A stretch of 64,000 nucleotides of DNA from the NCBI GenBank assembly GCA_002104905.1, contig MCFE01000004.1, forward strand, positions 216,067 through 280,066, given 5' to 3'. Under the pieces are notes generated by a model. It was given only the letters and a program-made list of their open reading frames with translations. It was not told the origin of the DNA and made no database searches. Origin of the DNA: Basidiobolus meristosporus CBS 931.73 (taxonomy: Eukaryota; Basidiobolomycota; Basidiobolomycetes; Basidiobolales; Basidiobolaceae). The translations under genes were made by a program, and so were the position numbers. Below, piece by piece: positions 42,518 to 54,615 of the stretch. How positions within the stretch are numbered: position 1 is the stretch's first letter; the number at the start of each line of letters is the position of its first letter.

Positions 42518-45500
42518 ATGAGTTACAAAAGGGACATGGGTGGTCCGGTGGAGCACCACGATCTATCGGAGCTCCCCTCCCCCAATGTTGATGATATCGT
42601 TTCCCTGCTGAAGAGCCGAATTCAATCGGGTATTCTTTACACTGGGATTGGTGCTCGTACCCTGGTGGCTCTCAACCCACCGAGTTCGTCGGAGCGCTCA
42701 CATGAGGCTTTGATGAACGAATACCTAGCGGAATACAAGGATACATCCGGGCAGTGCGATCGCCTTCCTCCTCACATTTTCCAGGTAATGACAAATGCAT
42801 ACCTGGAGATGCGCAGGACTGGATACGACCAAGTGCTTCTTTTCAGGTAATCTCATTGCTAAACTAATGGACCCCATACCGCCCAGACTAACTGCATTCA
42901 TTATCAGCGGGGAAACGGCCAGTGGAAAGTCCTGGAACAAAGGCTGCGCTCTTGATATGCTCAACAGGATACGAGAATCCTCCAAGAAGGAATCCTACAT
43001 CCTGAGCCAAGTCATGAACGCAAACTTCATCTTGAATGCGTTTGGAAATGCCAGCACTATCCACAACCCCAATGCCTCGCGTTTCGGCAACTACACAGAA
43101 ATCCAGTTTAGCGAGAAAGGGAGAGTTATCGGAGCCAAAATATTAGACTATTTGTTAGAAAAATCTAGAGTGACCCGTGTTTCACAGAACGAGTCCAACT
43201 TCCACGCTTTTCGCTACCTCTACAATGGGATCACCGAAGAGGAACGCAAGCATCTCCAGCTAGACAGCACGAATTTCCATTATCTCCAGGGCAATGCGGG
43301 CGCCAACACTGCAGTACAGTCCGAGTTGGGTGAGCTGCGTAAGGCTCTGAAGTCCCTAGGCTTCAACAAAAAATACCAAAGCCAGATATTCCGTCTGCTT
43401 GCGGCCATTCTCCATCTGGGCAATGTCAATTTTGTAGATCATCCCAACAAAGCAAGCGAAGCAGCCTATGTTAAGAATGTAGACGTGCTAGAAGTGGCGG
43501 CTGATTTCTTGGGAGTTGATCCGGCTTCCCTCGAGAATGTGCTGACTTACAAGTCCAAGATGATCCGGAAGGAGGTTTGCACCGTCTTCTTGAACGCACA
43601 GCAAGCAGAGTGTCAAAGAGATGATTTGGCCAAAGCATTATATTCCCTTCTCTTTAGTTGGATAGTTGAGTTCATCAATACCAAGCTTTGTTCGGAAAAG
43701 CAGACGAATTTCATTGGTTTTGTGGATATGTTTGGCTTCCAAAGCTACGAACATAATTCGTTTGACCTTTTCTGCGTCAACTTCGCTAATGAGCGTCTCC
43801 ATCATTTCATTAACCATCAGATCTTCGAGGCCAGACTGGAGGAGTACCATGAGCAAGGCATTAATATCCCGGAAATCCCATTCTTTGACAATTCACAATG
43901 CCTTGATTTATTAATGAAGCCCAATGTTGGTCTGATCGCAATTTTGGAGAAGCAGGCGAAGAGTACAAAGGCAGCCCCGACGGATGAATCAGTTTTGGAG
44001 CTATTCTCGAAGAACCACTCGTCCAACACGAACTATCAACTATCCCCTCAGAATTCCACCTCACACTTCTCCATCCAACACTACGCTGGTTCCGTCTCTT
44101 ACCAGATTACCGATTTTCTTGACAAAAACACCGAAAATATCGGTTCCGAATTTGTTGGACTTTTCCGCGGCGGTGCGGATATGTCTTCCACCACCAACCC
44201 CTTCATCGCTGGTCTATTTAGCGAGAAAACGGTTGCCTACGAAATCCATCCTCGCAACGAGAAGGCTATCGTCTCTGCACAGCAACCGGCCGCTCCTATG
44301 AGAAAACCATCGATGCGTCGCCCGAAGAAAGATGACAAGGAGAGTGCAAAAACCACATGTATTGCTACACAGTTTCAACAGGCTATGAACGACTTGATCG
44401 AGACGTTGGAGGAGACTATCCCTTGGTTCGTGTTGTGCATTCGACTAGGCGATGGCCAGAATTCCAGCGAAGTTGATAATAAGAAGCTCCGGAACCAGGT
44501 GCGCTACCTCGGACTCGCAGAGATGGCCAAGGTCAATCAACTTGAGTACACTTCATGCTTAACACATGACGAGTTCTCTGAACGATACAGGAGTGTCATC
44601 GAGTCGATGGGGGTTGAACAATCCCGTGATCCCAAAACGAAATGTCAAGTGGCCCAAACCATACTCGGCTTTAGCGAGCGCGACATGATCATTGGATCTA
44701 CCAAGGTATATCTAGGATACACTGCTTGGCGTAATTTAGAAAACAACCTGCGCAATACAGAGCAAAAAAAGCACGGTGATAGAAGTAACGGTCTTTTGGA
44801 TCCCCAGTCTACTCATGCGGCAACCAACATGCCCCCAGCCTATCTCCTATCACCGTCAGTAGCCGACAATCAATCCTATCTCAGCGGGGATGATGTTCGC
44901 TCTTTCTACAGTGATGATGATTACTTCGAGCGTGCCGAGACTGACTCTGCTATGGGGTCGGAGGTTTATTCGATTTCACAAGGGAACCTAAGGGAGCTGG
45001 AGGCAAAGAAAATGGCCGAGGTCAACAGAGTCCAGGAAGAACAGGAGAAAATTCCACTGTCAAAGCAACGTAAAAAGTGGCTTTGCTGTACGTGGGGATT
45101 GACGTGGTGGATCCCGACCTGCTGCCTCCGAACATGCGGGAAAATGACGCGGCCAGACATCCAGATTGCCTGGAGAGAGAAGACGGCCCTGTGTATTCTC
45201 ATTCTCGTAATGTGCCTATTCGTTCTTTTCTTCTTGATCTTCTTCGGCGAGTTGATCTGCCCAAGACAGTATGTATTCTCAAAGGATGAGCTCGGAGCTT
45301 ACAATACTAAGGATAAGCCATATGTATCGATCCGTGGTGAAGTATTTACAATCAAGGATTTCATTCATAAGCAAGTAAGCAACGACGAATTGGTGAAAAA
45401 TTACGCAGGAAGGGACGTATCCGACCTTTTCCCCATCCAGGTGAGCTATCTCTGCGACGGCCGCTCCGAATATGGAATCAACCCTGCAGTAGTTCTTCAA

Positions 45501-48164
45501 AACTATACCGACTTGAACGCTGGCTACCATGACTATCGATATGCCAAGGTCGGGAATGACATGTCCAACTTCTATCAGGATCGCATCATGGCCTATCTAA
45601 GAGCCAAAAATCTGAAAGGTCAAATGGCGTGGGCTCCGGAGACAATCAGCGATGCTGGAAAGAAGCAGAACTATGCCTGGGGGATCATCGATAACATGGT
45701 CTACGATATTGACTCTTACAGTCGTGGCCAAGTCTACGCTGCCTATCCTCCGAACACCATCCCCTCTGGAAACGCTGACCTGGACTTCATGGACCCGTTT
45801 TTGGTTTCCTTATTCACCAACAACAAAGGCGAGGATCTCACATCTCGTTTCAATCGCCTCTATGCAGACAACCCGGTTCTCAAATCACGAATGAAGGTGT
45901 GCTTGCAGAACATCTTCTACGTAGGGGTGGTTGATACGCGTAACTCGGCACAATGCAAATTCTCCAACTACATACTTCTCGCCTCTTCCATTTTCCTGGG
46001 TTCCGTCCTCTTTTTCAAATTCCTGGCCGCACTGCAGCTTGGGTCCCGTCGGGAGCCTGAAGATCATGATAAATTTGTGGTGTGCCAGATTCCATGCTAC
46101 ACTGAGGGTGAGGAATCGCTGCGTGGCACAATTGACTCACTAGCGGTGCTTAAATATGATGACAAGCGTAAGCTCCTGTTCATTGTTGCCGATGGTATGA
46201 TTGTAGGAGGTGGAAACGACCGGCCGACCCCCAGGATTGTTCTGGACATATTGGGGGTAGACCCTGGAAATGATCCGGAGCCACTTGCATACCATGCTCT
46301 AGGTGAAGGAAACCAGCAACTGAACATGGCCCAGGTCTACACTGGGCTCTACGAATGCTCGGGCCATGTAGTCCCATACCTTGTGGTGGTGAAGGTTGGT
46401 AAAGCAACTGAACGCTCGAGGCCTGGAAATCGTGGCAAGCGTGACTCCCAACTGGTTTTGATGAACTTTTTCAACAAGGTTCACTTCCAAAAAGAAATGA
46501 ATCCACTGGAGTTGGAGATGTATCACCAAATCAAGAATGTCATCGGCGTTGATCCTTACTTCTACGAGTACGTTCTGATGGTGGACGCCGATACCATTGT
46601 ATTGCCGGACTCACTGAATCGAATGATCTCGTGCATGCTTCATGACACAAAGATTATGGGCATTTGTGGGGAGACGGAGCTAATGAACGAAAAGGCAACA
46701 TTCATCACCATGATTCAAGTTTACGAATACTTCATCTCCCACCACTTGAACAAGGCTTTTGAATCTTTGTTTGGCTCGGTCACCTGCTTACCTGGATGCT
46801 TCTGCATGTATCGTCTCCGCACACCAGTGAAGAACCAACCGTTGTTGATTGCCAACTGCATCTTGGAGGATTACTCGGAAAACAAGGTCGACACTCTGCA
46901 CAAGAAGAACTTGCTCTCCTTGGGAGAAGATCGTTACTTGACTACGCTTATGTTGAAACACTTCAATTACCACAAGATGACCTTCACGCCTGATGCCAAA
47001 TGTAGGACCAATGCGCCAGATACGTGGTCGGTGCTCCTTTCACAGCGTCGTAGATGGATCAACTCCACGATTCATAACCTCTCGGAATTGCTGTATCTAC
47101 CCAGGCTCTGCGGATTTTGCTGCTTCTCCATGCGTTTTGTTGTATTTTTGGATTTACTCTCCACCATCATATTGCCTATCCAGTGTATTTACTTGGCATA
47201 TCTGATCTACAAGGTAGTGAGCGATCCTACCACCGTTCCATTGATGTCACTGGTCCTTCTGGCATGTATCTATGGTTTCCAAGTGGCCATATTCATATTC
47301 AAGCGCCAGTGGCAGCATATTGGCTGGATGATCGTTTATCTCTTCTCACTGCCAGTATTTAGCATGTTCCTTCCGATTTATGCATTCTGGCATTTTGACG
47401 ACTTCTCTTGGGGTAACACTCGCGTGGTTGTTGGGGAAAAAGGAAAGGTGGGCCATGTTTCGACAGAAGAGAAGTTCGACATCAACAGCATCCCACTGAA
47501 GAAATGGAACGATTATGAGCAAGAGCTTTGGGAAGTAGGCTCGCACGTCTCGCACGACTCTCGGGATTCCCGAAGCTCTGCCAGAACCGCTAAAACCCAC
47601 GATAGTTATCGCAGTCATTTTTCCAAGAAATCTAAGGTCACCGATCATAGTATCATGAACACGCCTATGTCTGCATACAATGGAATGGACAGCTACCTTT
47701 CTCCAAGTGGTGGCAACAGGTCAAGATCTCCCGCACCCGATCTCCGAGCATATAGCCATGTAAGGATGTCACCTATGGTCAACGCACAGGCCTCTCGCTC
47801 TCGAGAACGATTTTCACGCGGTGGATACTCTTCAGCAGGCTCCGATTATGGAGGAGACCAACGCAACCGAAGTGGTTCGGCACACAACCTGTCAGCCTAT
47901 TCCCAGGCACCCTCACTATCACCGTCTGTGGTAGGAGATGACTACCGGAACGGCAGTAGTCGCCGAGGTAGTGCAGCGGGAGGCCTCCCTACTGACGAAG
48001 AAATTTTGGAGGAGGTCCGTGCAATCTTATCAGTAGCAGACCTAATGACCATCACGAAAAAGCAAGTTCGTGACGAGCTGACCCGCTACTTCGCAGTGGA
48101 CATGACTTATCGCAAGGACTATGTGAACAGTTGTATTGACATGATCCTTCAAGGAAAGCTCTGA
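42518..48164 (+). CDS. chitin synthase with myosin motor-like domain (class V/VII type)
   Basis: Processive GT2 enzyme making chitin at hyphal tips and septa, fused to a myosin-like domain for delivery along actin. Join(42518..42846, 42908..48164), 1861 aa, the usual class V size. Motor part (about residues 1-760): P-loop SGETASGKSWNKG (split by the only intron), switch I NPNASRFGNYTEIQFS, switch II FVDMFGFQSYEHNSFDLF. Then an acidic linker, a membrane-anchored middle (ALCILILVMCLFVLFFLIFF) with a cytochrome b5-like segment (KDELGAYNTKDKPYVSIRGE), and the catalytic domain: VVCQIPCYTEGEESLRGTID, EYVLMVDADTIVLPDSL, GEDRYLTTLMLKHF and LLSQRRRWINSTIHNL (the QRRRW signature). Three more spans and a DEK_C domain (DEILEEVRAILSVADLMTIT ...) close it. 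The P-loop reads GETASGKS rather than GESGAGKT, so ATPase competence is uncertain. The Ser/Gly-rich stretch (about 1680-1790) is disordered. Confidence 0.96.
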
Positions 48165-48213
48165 TAGCTTAGACTGAACAGTTGTATCGACATGAAAGCC
48201 CTGATAGCTCAGA
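48125..48213 (+). repeat. tandem duplication of the chitin synthase stop-codon region
   Basis: The segment gaacagttgtattgacatga (48125-48144) followed by aagctctgatagcttaga (48156-48173) is repeated as gaacagttgtatcgacatga (48176-48195) and aagccctgatagctcaga (48196-48213). The second copy lacks the 11 bp tccttcaagga (48145-48155), which is itself an inverted repeat. The first copy encodes the last residues and the TGA stop of the enzyme. Confidence 0.8.
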
Positions 48214-49753
48214 CCATGGAAAATGCACTTACCCTATACACGCCTATTCCATTCCATCCTGATTTGTCAACGACTCTATCCTATCCTTATACGCGTAGCG
48301 TAATACCATTTTGTTGATTTGTCGAAATATCAACTCCATCTCCTCCATCCAACTACAAAATAAATGTTGCATAGCACTGGAACTGCCCATATGTGACGGT
48401 AATTTCCAAGTTTCTTATCAATTACGAGGATATTTAGGGAATCCAAACGTGCTCCTGCCATTCATGAAAATTCTCCCGATCTGGAATATTGATACACATG
48501 TTTGGATATGTCCTTTTTGCCTTTTCTGCGACCGCCATCCCGAACAATTCTAATAGGCCGGAGCTAGGCCTATTGAAACCACCAGTGCTCGGCTTGGAAG
48601 AAAGTGCACTATATTTAGATGGCCTCTTCGGATGTTATCCCTCATCTATCCTGTATGGCAATTCAATCCCTGTTTCCGTAAGGATAAAATCCCTATTATA
48701 TCGGCGCTCCTGTGTGAGTGATCGTTTATCCGGGTTATTCATAAACCATATCGGTCCTATGTGTGGCAAGTACACCATCATAAATGGTTGCCACATCCAA
48801 GAATGCCACTTTTGAGCAGTAAACCAATCGCGCGAATGTGGCTAATATCTTCTCCAACTGTCTGATAATGACATGGCACTTGGATATGCTGCAGCTAGAA
48901 GGGTCGATCTACAGCAGATCCGAAATATCACGATGGCTCACGTTTTATTACCGCCCTCGCGCACAGTGGGTGAAGTTTCTGCCATGACCCGCATACGTTC
49001 TGTTGCTTGATTTACAACCTTGTAAGCATAGGTGTTCGTTGCTTGATTCACAACCTTATAAGCATAGGTGTTCGTTGCTTAGAAGCGAAAAAGGAGGTTT
49101 AGCACCATTGGTCGTGAGAATTAATCACCAACAAGGTTTAATCGACTCTGGCCATACTGAACAATCGATCACGATTAATCGATAAGCCGGAAAGGTAAAT
49201 ATGAAAGGAAACAATGCACTACAATGGATCGATAACCCAGAGTATTATCACCGATTTATTGAGCAACTAATTGTGTAATACAGATGAACTGGCCAAGGTG
49301 GAAGAGGAATTGCTGAAGCTAGGTATCCATAAGGGAAAAGGAATGAACCGTCTAGTTGATCCGAATATATCAGGGAGATCAAGTTACATACTGCTTACAT
49401 TGGATTTCCAAATTGGTGAGCCAGGGTTGAGAGGTTCTGGATAGTATGAGGGAAAATGAAACTCCTGGTGGATTTTGGAAAAGCCATCTTACATAATGGT
49501 CCGGCCGTATAGGATTATGAAACAGTCAAGTGTAAATTGAATAAACATCAATATAGCTAGCAAGTGTCCAAATTAGTGTCTATCGCTCATCACCTGCTCG
49601 TATCTATCCTTAAATATCGATTCGCACTCGAATCACACTCGAATCACACTCCTATAAAATCACGCCGGGCAAACTCCATACATCAGACAAAATCATAGAT
49701 TTCACTTTCTATTCTCACTACCTCCGACTTTCACCACTTGCATCGGTCTCAAC
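48214..49753. other. spacer between chitin synthase and F-box gene
   Basis: About 1.5 kb without supportable genes. Contains the 36-bp tandem repeat at 49002-49080 and a short 11-bp reiteration (tcgaatcacac, about 49628-49652) just upstream of the F-box gene. Confidence 0.4.
49002..49080. repeat. 36-bp tandem repeat, 2.2 copies
   Basis: Unit gttgcttgat followed by t/c-acaacctt, g/a-taagcatag, gtgttc; two full units (49002-49037, 49038-49073) differing at two positions, then the first 7 bp of a third. Non-coding context. No further copies were noticed in the window. Confidence 0.85.
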
Positions 49754-50869
49754 ATGAACTCTCTTGATATGCTCCCTGCTGAGATCCATTTCCAGATCAT
49801 GGGTTACCTTGAGCCCAAGTCACTCTCACGGTTGTCCATGACCTCCAAAGAGTTCCATATGAAGTGCTCCGCCGAATATTTCTGGTTGCAATATTGCCGT
49901 GAGTTTGGCGTAAATGGTTTAGGCTCAGGCCCCATTAGATCGTATCGAAAGCTTTATACCCAACTATTGCACAACAACGGATGGCTTCTTGGTTACTGGT
50001 TTGGCAACTTCCCAGTCAACGGAGAGTTTATAAAAACCGAGTGGGATCAAGACACCAATAGCTTGACAGCCTACCGTGTTTCTTGCCAAAATACCGCCTC
50101 TCCAATCGTTCGCCCAAGAGCCAACAACCCTGCGCCGTTGCATATTGAACAGCTGAGCCTTACCACTCGCAAGGACAAAATCTTCTCTGTCTCCATCAAC
50201 GAAATCACTTCAAAATTGGAGTTCAGATGCGCTGAAAACCATGCTGTGGAGCTTTGGAAACGCCCTTTCCACTCACATGAGGGGAGCAACCTATGGGCAA
50301 CTATGGAAAACGAATTGAAAACTGACCCCAACTCAGCCACAGACCTTCAAACCCCCAGCATTCCTTCTGCTGAGAGACCTAGCTTCTCTTGGAAGTGTTG
50401 CGAATCGTGTCACGAGTTCGCCGGATTTCATGCTAATGGCTTTATCCCTGGCCTTGCTAAACTACACCCAGATGAGGTCCAGCCTACCAAAGAGCGTCCC
50501 ATGCAAGGTGTTTGGGTGGGAACCTACGGAATGCACGGTTGTGAAATACTACTCTTCAACCAAAATCCTGCAACACATGAGCTCACTGCACGTAAACTCA
50601 CTGGTGATTTGAATATTCCTCGTAGTGAGTTGACGTTTGTTGCTCACATGGACGACGAACACAAGCACACCAATTTGATTGGGTTTGAGAATGGTAGATT
50701 ATTCAAAGGACAGGGTCAAATCGCCACGTTGGGCTTCTTTGATCGGAGTATGACTGATATTGAAGTCATCGTCTTGTCTGAGGACGAGGTGGCTGTTCAT
50801 TGGCCAAGTCTCAACAGAATTGCCAGATACCAACGTGTTCTTGATAGTCAGGCCTCCTTGATCTGTTGA
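49754..50869 (+). CDS. F-box protein, FBXO31-like
   Basis: Substrate receptor of an SCF ubiquitin ligase. 371 aa, single exon. The F-box is at the N-terminus (LPAEIHFQIMGYLEPKSLSR, then LSMTSKEFHMKCSAEYFWLQ). The body has two copies of a WxGxYGxHG-like motif: GYWFGNFPVNGEF and GVWVGTYGMHGCEILLF. It ends ARKLTGDLNIPRSELTFVAH, GQGQIATLGFFDRSMTDIEV and DEVAVHWPSLNRIARYQRVL, which follow the fungal/animal FBXO31 order. The Cys pair KCCESCHEF in the middle is notable. FBXO31 recognises C-terminally amidated or damaged proteins and cyclin D in animals; the fungal target is unknown. Confidence 0.85.
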   Translation: MNSLDMLPAEIHFQIMGYLEPKSLSRLSMTSKEFHMKCSAEYFWLQYCREFGVNGLGSGPIRSYRKLYTQLLHNNGWLLGYWFGNFPVNGEFIKTEWDQDTNSLTAYRVSCQNTASPIVRPRANNPAPLHIEQLSLTTRKDKIFSVSINEITSKLEFRCAENHAVELWKRPFHSHEGSNLWATMENELKTDPNSATDLQTPSIPSAERPSFSWKCCESCHEFAGFHANGFIPGLAKLHPDEVQPTKERPMQGVWVGTYGMHGCEILLFNQNPATHELTARKLTGDLNIPRSELTFVAHMDDEHKHTNLIGFENGRLFKGQGQIATLGFFDRSMTDIEVIVLSEDEVAVHWPSLNRIARYQRVLDSQASLIC

Positions 50870-51259
50870 TCATCTCAAACATTCATCCACATGATCTTTT
50901 GTGGCATAGATCCCGCACCAATTGTACATAAATATCTGCTAATTTCTATTGTATACAATAAATAATATCTACATATCCGAATATCTCCAGAAAGGTAATG
51001 GCGGTTTTATACTAGGTTTAGCTGACAGCCCAATGAGAATGATCATGTGGAGTGGCTTGTGAGAACGGATCGGAATTCTTAATCATCTTGTATATTTAAA
51101 GGTAGCTTGGTGGTGTACTATGGTTTGGATGATCATGATAATCTTAACATGGTTATGTGCGTCTTTCAGAGCATTATTCACCATCTGTTAATTAACAGAT
51201 GCGCCTTCTCTAAAATTTTGATGAAATAATCTTCCGGAATTCTGGTTACCCGGTCTTTC
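50870..51259. other. spacer between F-box gene and C2/PH gene
   Basis: 390 bp; an AATAAA-like signal (acaataaataatatc near 50955-50969) lies shortly after the F-box gene. An inverted repeat, catctgttaattaacagatg (51182-51201), is a perfect 20-bp palindrome 58 bp upstream of the next ATG and could be a protein-binding site. Confidence 0.5.
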
Positions 51260-52813
51260 ATGTTTAAGCAGCTCAAGTTCTCGCTGCGTAAGGGAACTGA
51301 GAAGGAAAACCTGCACCAACAACCTTTTGGATTATCAAATCGAGGTTCAGGACAACTTTCAGGAGCACTGAAACGCCTCAAGAGCGTTTGTAACTTTAGC
51401 AGCAATGGAGTTACTTTGAACGAAGAGCTTATGGACTGGGTATATGACCGTGATAAGTCAAGCGTTACGACAGCAGATGGCCTAGAAAGCACCAAGATTC
51501 CCAAGCGAAGGCTGAGGAGGTGAATAATTGGAAGTTATAGAGGCCTTTAAATTTGTGTTAAACCTCGACCTCCGTAGATCTTCCTTTTTTCTACAAACCA
51601 CCGAGAAGGATAAACTCGAGGAGGCAGGTGCAGGTGTATTGTACATCCGAGGTAATCTTTAGTCTGTTCAAACTCCCCTCCAAGCTCACTCTTACTTATA
51701 CCGCTTTAGTTCATCAATTACAATATCAAGGAAAGAAAAGTAGGCATTTTTGCGACAATAGCATCGGGATAGCTATCTCATAAGCACAAAAATCCATTCC
51801 TTCCAAAAGGTTATGAAGTCAAGTATCGACTACGGGTGGCTTTTCGAGATTCATCATCTACGAATATGACGGTTTCCCAACAGGGCAAGGATGTTTACGC
51901 TATTTTCCCAGAGGAGATACTCCTATTGTAAGCAAGAGCTTGGCGCCCATTCATTCGAAGGTCTAATTGAACTTTGTTATCTAGTGACGTTGACAAACCC
52001 TTTTCAATTCAACTAGAGCTAATTGCACTTCGCGAGACTGGCGCTTCTTCCTCGAGATTAATGCGCAAAATCAACAAACGCGATGAGTTCCCAGCTACAA
52101 TTGGCACTCTGCATCTAAGCTTCCCTCTGACCAGCCTAGGAAAAGCCACTGATACGTACATTTTGAACTGTGAAAATGAGTTGGACATCAAATCAGCCCA
52201 ATCAGTGTTGACAGTTGGAATGTGCAAAATTAACCCCAGGCTCCGGACTCCAAATAGGGGAGCATGCTGCATATCGCCAGACACTATTCTACATGAGGGC
52301 ACCATAACAGTGTACAAGCGTATTAGAAGTTTTGTGGTTGGTGGTAGTTTTGTGTATTTCTGTACGTAATTGCTAATATCGTAAATCCAATTAGTGCGAC
52401 TGGATTCAGTACCACGGAGTATTGAAGCCAGGCATGCTTTACTTGTACAACAAATGCGATCCAAAGGTACCCTCTGTGTTGTATATTCATCTGTTATAAG
52501 TGGACTTATGTATCTCGGCCAGAATCTCGTTTCAACAATTCCTTTGGGCCGACTGCTGAAAATCACTACACAAAACCCGGAGTACACATATTTGGGTATT
52601 GGTTGCTTCGAGTTAACCTTTGAAAAGGCTGCATTTGAATGCCTACCTGAATTAGATGACGAGGAGTTACCGACCGAATGGAAACTGTTCCTCATGGTTG
52701 AAGGCCAAACTGACCTAGAAAAATGGGTCAATCATCTTGACGAGGCCCGGAAAACCACCCTTCCTGATCATGAGACTTGCTTGATCAGCAGCACCTATCT
52801 TGTAACATCATAA
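51260..52813 (+). CDS. C2-like plus PH-like protein, possible anillin/Bud4-type scaffold
   Basis: Six exons: 51260..51519, 51578..51651, 51710..51739, 51810..51927, 51985..52361, 52395..52813, total 1278 nt, 425 aa, all in phase. The N-terminus is basic and Ser-rich (MFKQLKFSLRKGTEKENLHQ). A C2-like strand series follows: GAGVLYIRGVHQLQYQGKK, SYEVKYRLRVAFRDSSS, DVDKPFSIQLELIALRETG, EFPATIGTLHLSFPL. Then a PH-like part begins at ILHEGTITVYKRIRSFVVGG and ends in a helix KLFLMVEGQTDLEKWVNHLD. This order (C2 then PH at the C-terminus) is that of anillin, Mid1/Mid2 and Bud4 cytokinesis scaffolds, but sequence resemblance is weak. Exon 3 is only 30 nt. The 70-nt intron after it ends AAAG. Confidence 0.6.
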
Positions 52814-54205
52814 CCAAAGTTACATCAACATTGACTTGTTTTGGTTAGGCCAGGTAAAAATACCTATAGTATTGTATATTCTGCTGATTAGCCATTGACC
52901 AATACGAGATTCGTACGAAACATCTATGGGGTATTGCTGCTGACATAAAAGGGGTTGTGGCAGAAGAAGCGAGCATCGAAAAGGCAAATAGTACGGATAT
53001 ATATATATTCCCTAGCTTTAAGCCTACTACCCAGTTGAAGTACAACGCAAATATAGATTTCACATATACATCCAACCTCATAACTCGATATTGCCAGGCA
53101 AAAAGCAATACAACTCCCCCACTATATTTCAAAACTCATTGAAAATGTCCAATTTGTCACAAGCGTGTTCAAAAGAAAGCAGAATGTCCCGATGCTTAGG
53201 TATCATTGTATCATGGGTTTCCCATCGCAATGAGGTTTTACATACATCGTGAGTCTATCTTGAGCAATGTCTGGCTACTTCTCTCAAGGATAAGCAAGAA
53301 GTAGAATTAAGTTGCTCGTTAAAATTCGTGAGATATAATGAATCTAAGCCCAGCGCAATTCGATTTTCTACCCTTCGAATTATGGGTGGAATTGTGGGAT
53401 GATCAGAAAATCCATCGATTCAGATCACGTTTTACCCGACCACCTTATAATGGATGAATGGTGCTGGTGAAAGTGACTACGCAGGTTACAATAACGTCAG
53501 CCACTATGATGATGAAGTATCACATTGCTCAGACATAGGCAAGAATATTCCTCAAGAAGCGCCAAGTCCTATTTGCTAGTTTAATGCAATAGCAAATTAT
53601 AAAATATAGGTTTCTACTTCTCTGCTTCATAACAATTTCAGCATTTTCTTCAAATTTTATACTAGAATAATTACTCGTATATCCACTTACAATCATCCTA
53701 GAGAGCACCTTAAGCTCCAAACATGGTTTACCATTAGTTAGATTAAAGTCCAGTTTCTTTGTATATGCTGAGAATGTACTTGCCTAATTTGTGTACCTTG
53801 CAGAGTACTTCTATAGGTGCAATACTTCAATTGAACGTATTATTGTTGTGGAAGTTATGGAGAACTTGGAAGCAATTTGAGGAGTAAGTAGAGCATATGG
53901 CCTTCAATTGAAAACATAAATGCTGTATATACCCTTTCCAAGTCTTGGTAGAATAAGTACATATACTACATTCAAAATGTTCCATCAGACATGTGTGCAA
54001 AGTGTTGTAGATATTCAGTTTACACTCAAGTCACTTATATAACGTAAGTTTCTTTTTAGATTACTGCCAAGTTGTCAATTGTCTACTTAGAAAATAGCTT
54101 GTAAGATATTGACTAATTCTAGGAAATAGTGAAGGCCTGGAAGTTTTCAATATTTCTAACTCATGAAGGTCCCCGAGCTTTGAGCACTACTTTCTGTGGT
54201 GAATT

Positions 54206-54615
54206 TTGTAATTACACCTAAAGATTCTCCTAACTTGGTCGCTTAGATCATTGCCTACAAACCTTAGAAAATTCTGACCAAATTCCTTGTCAGGATTTAC
54301 TTGCAATATTTTCACCAAAATATCAGGTACCCATAACGTGTGATTTCTCAAATTTGTCCAAACAGCCCCAAACACTGAGCCTAAGTGCAGAGTGAGAGAG
54401 CTGATGCTTGGTAAAAAAGCTGCTTTATGACTGTTGCAAAGCTTTTGAGAGTATTTGAAGCAACTTGAAGCACTAGAGGAATTGCACAATACTTACGGGT
54501 TACTTTAATAAGTACTCAGAGTATAAAATCTCTCAACATTGTCCAAACAGCCCCAAACTTTGCACACATGTTCTTGGGACCTTTCTAAGCATATTCTACG
54601 TGTTTATACTTTACA
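54206..54615 (-). repeat. degenerate copies of the LTR-like element
   Basis: 54206-54375 and 54540-54615 match, in inverted orientation, the insertion at 59382-59730. Shared stretches: the run around aattccttgtcaggatttac (54281-54300), ttcaccaaa-taTCAGGTACCCA (54311-54332), and tccaaacagccccaaac with tttgcacacatgttcttggg (54542-54580). The two pieces are separated by about 165 bp of unrelated sequence and are not intact at either end. Confidence 0.65.

Noticed and set aside
48311-49185. several 60-108 codon frames after the chitin synthase
   Set aside because: No motif, no codon bias, and the last overlaps the 36-bp tandem repeat.
52009-52731. 240-codon minus-strand frame
   Set aside because: Antisense of the C2/PH gene, whose six exons join in phase; no family resemblance.
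54187-54489. 100-codon minus-strand frame in the subtelomere
   Set aside because: Coincides with degenerate LTR-like repeat sequence; no protein resemblance.
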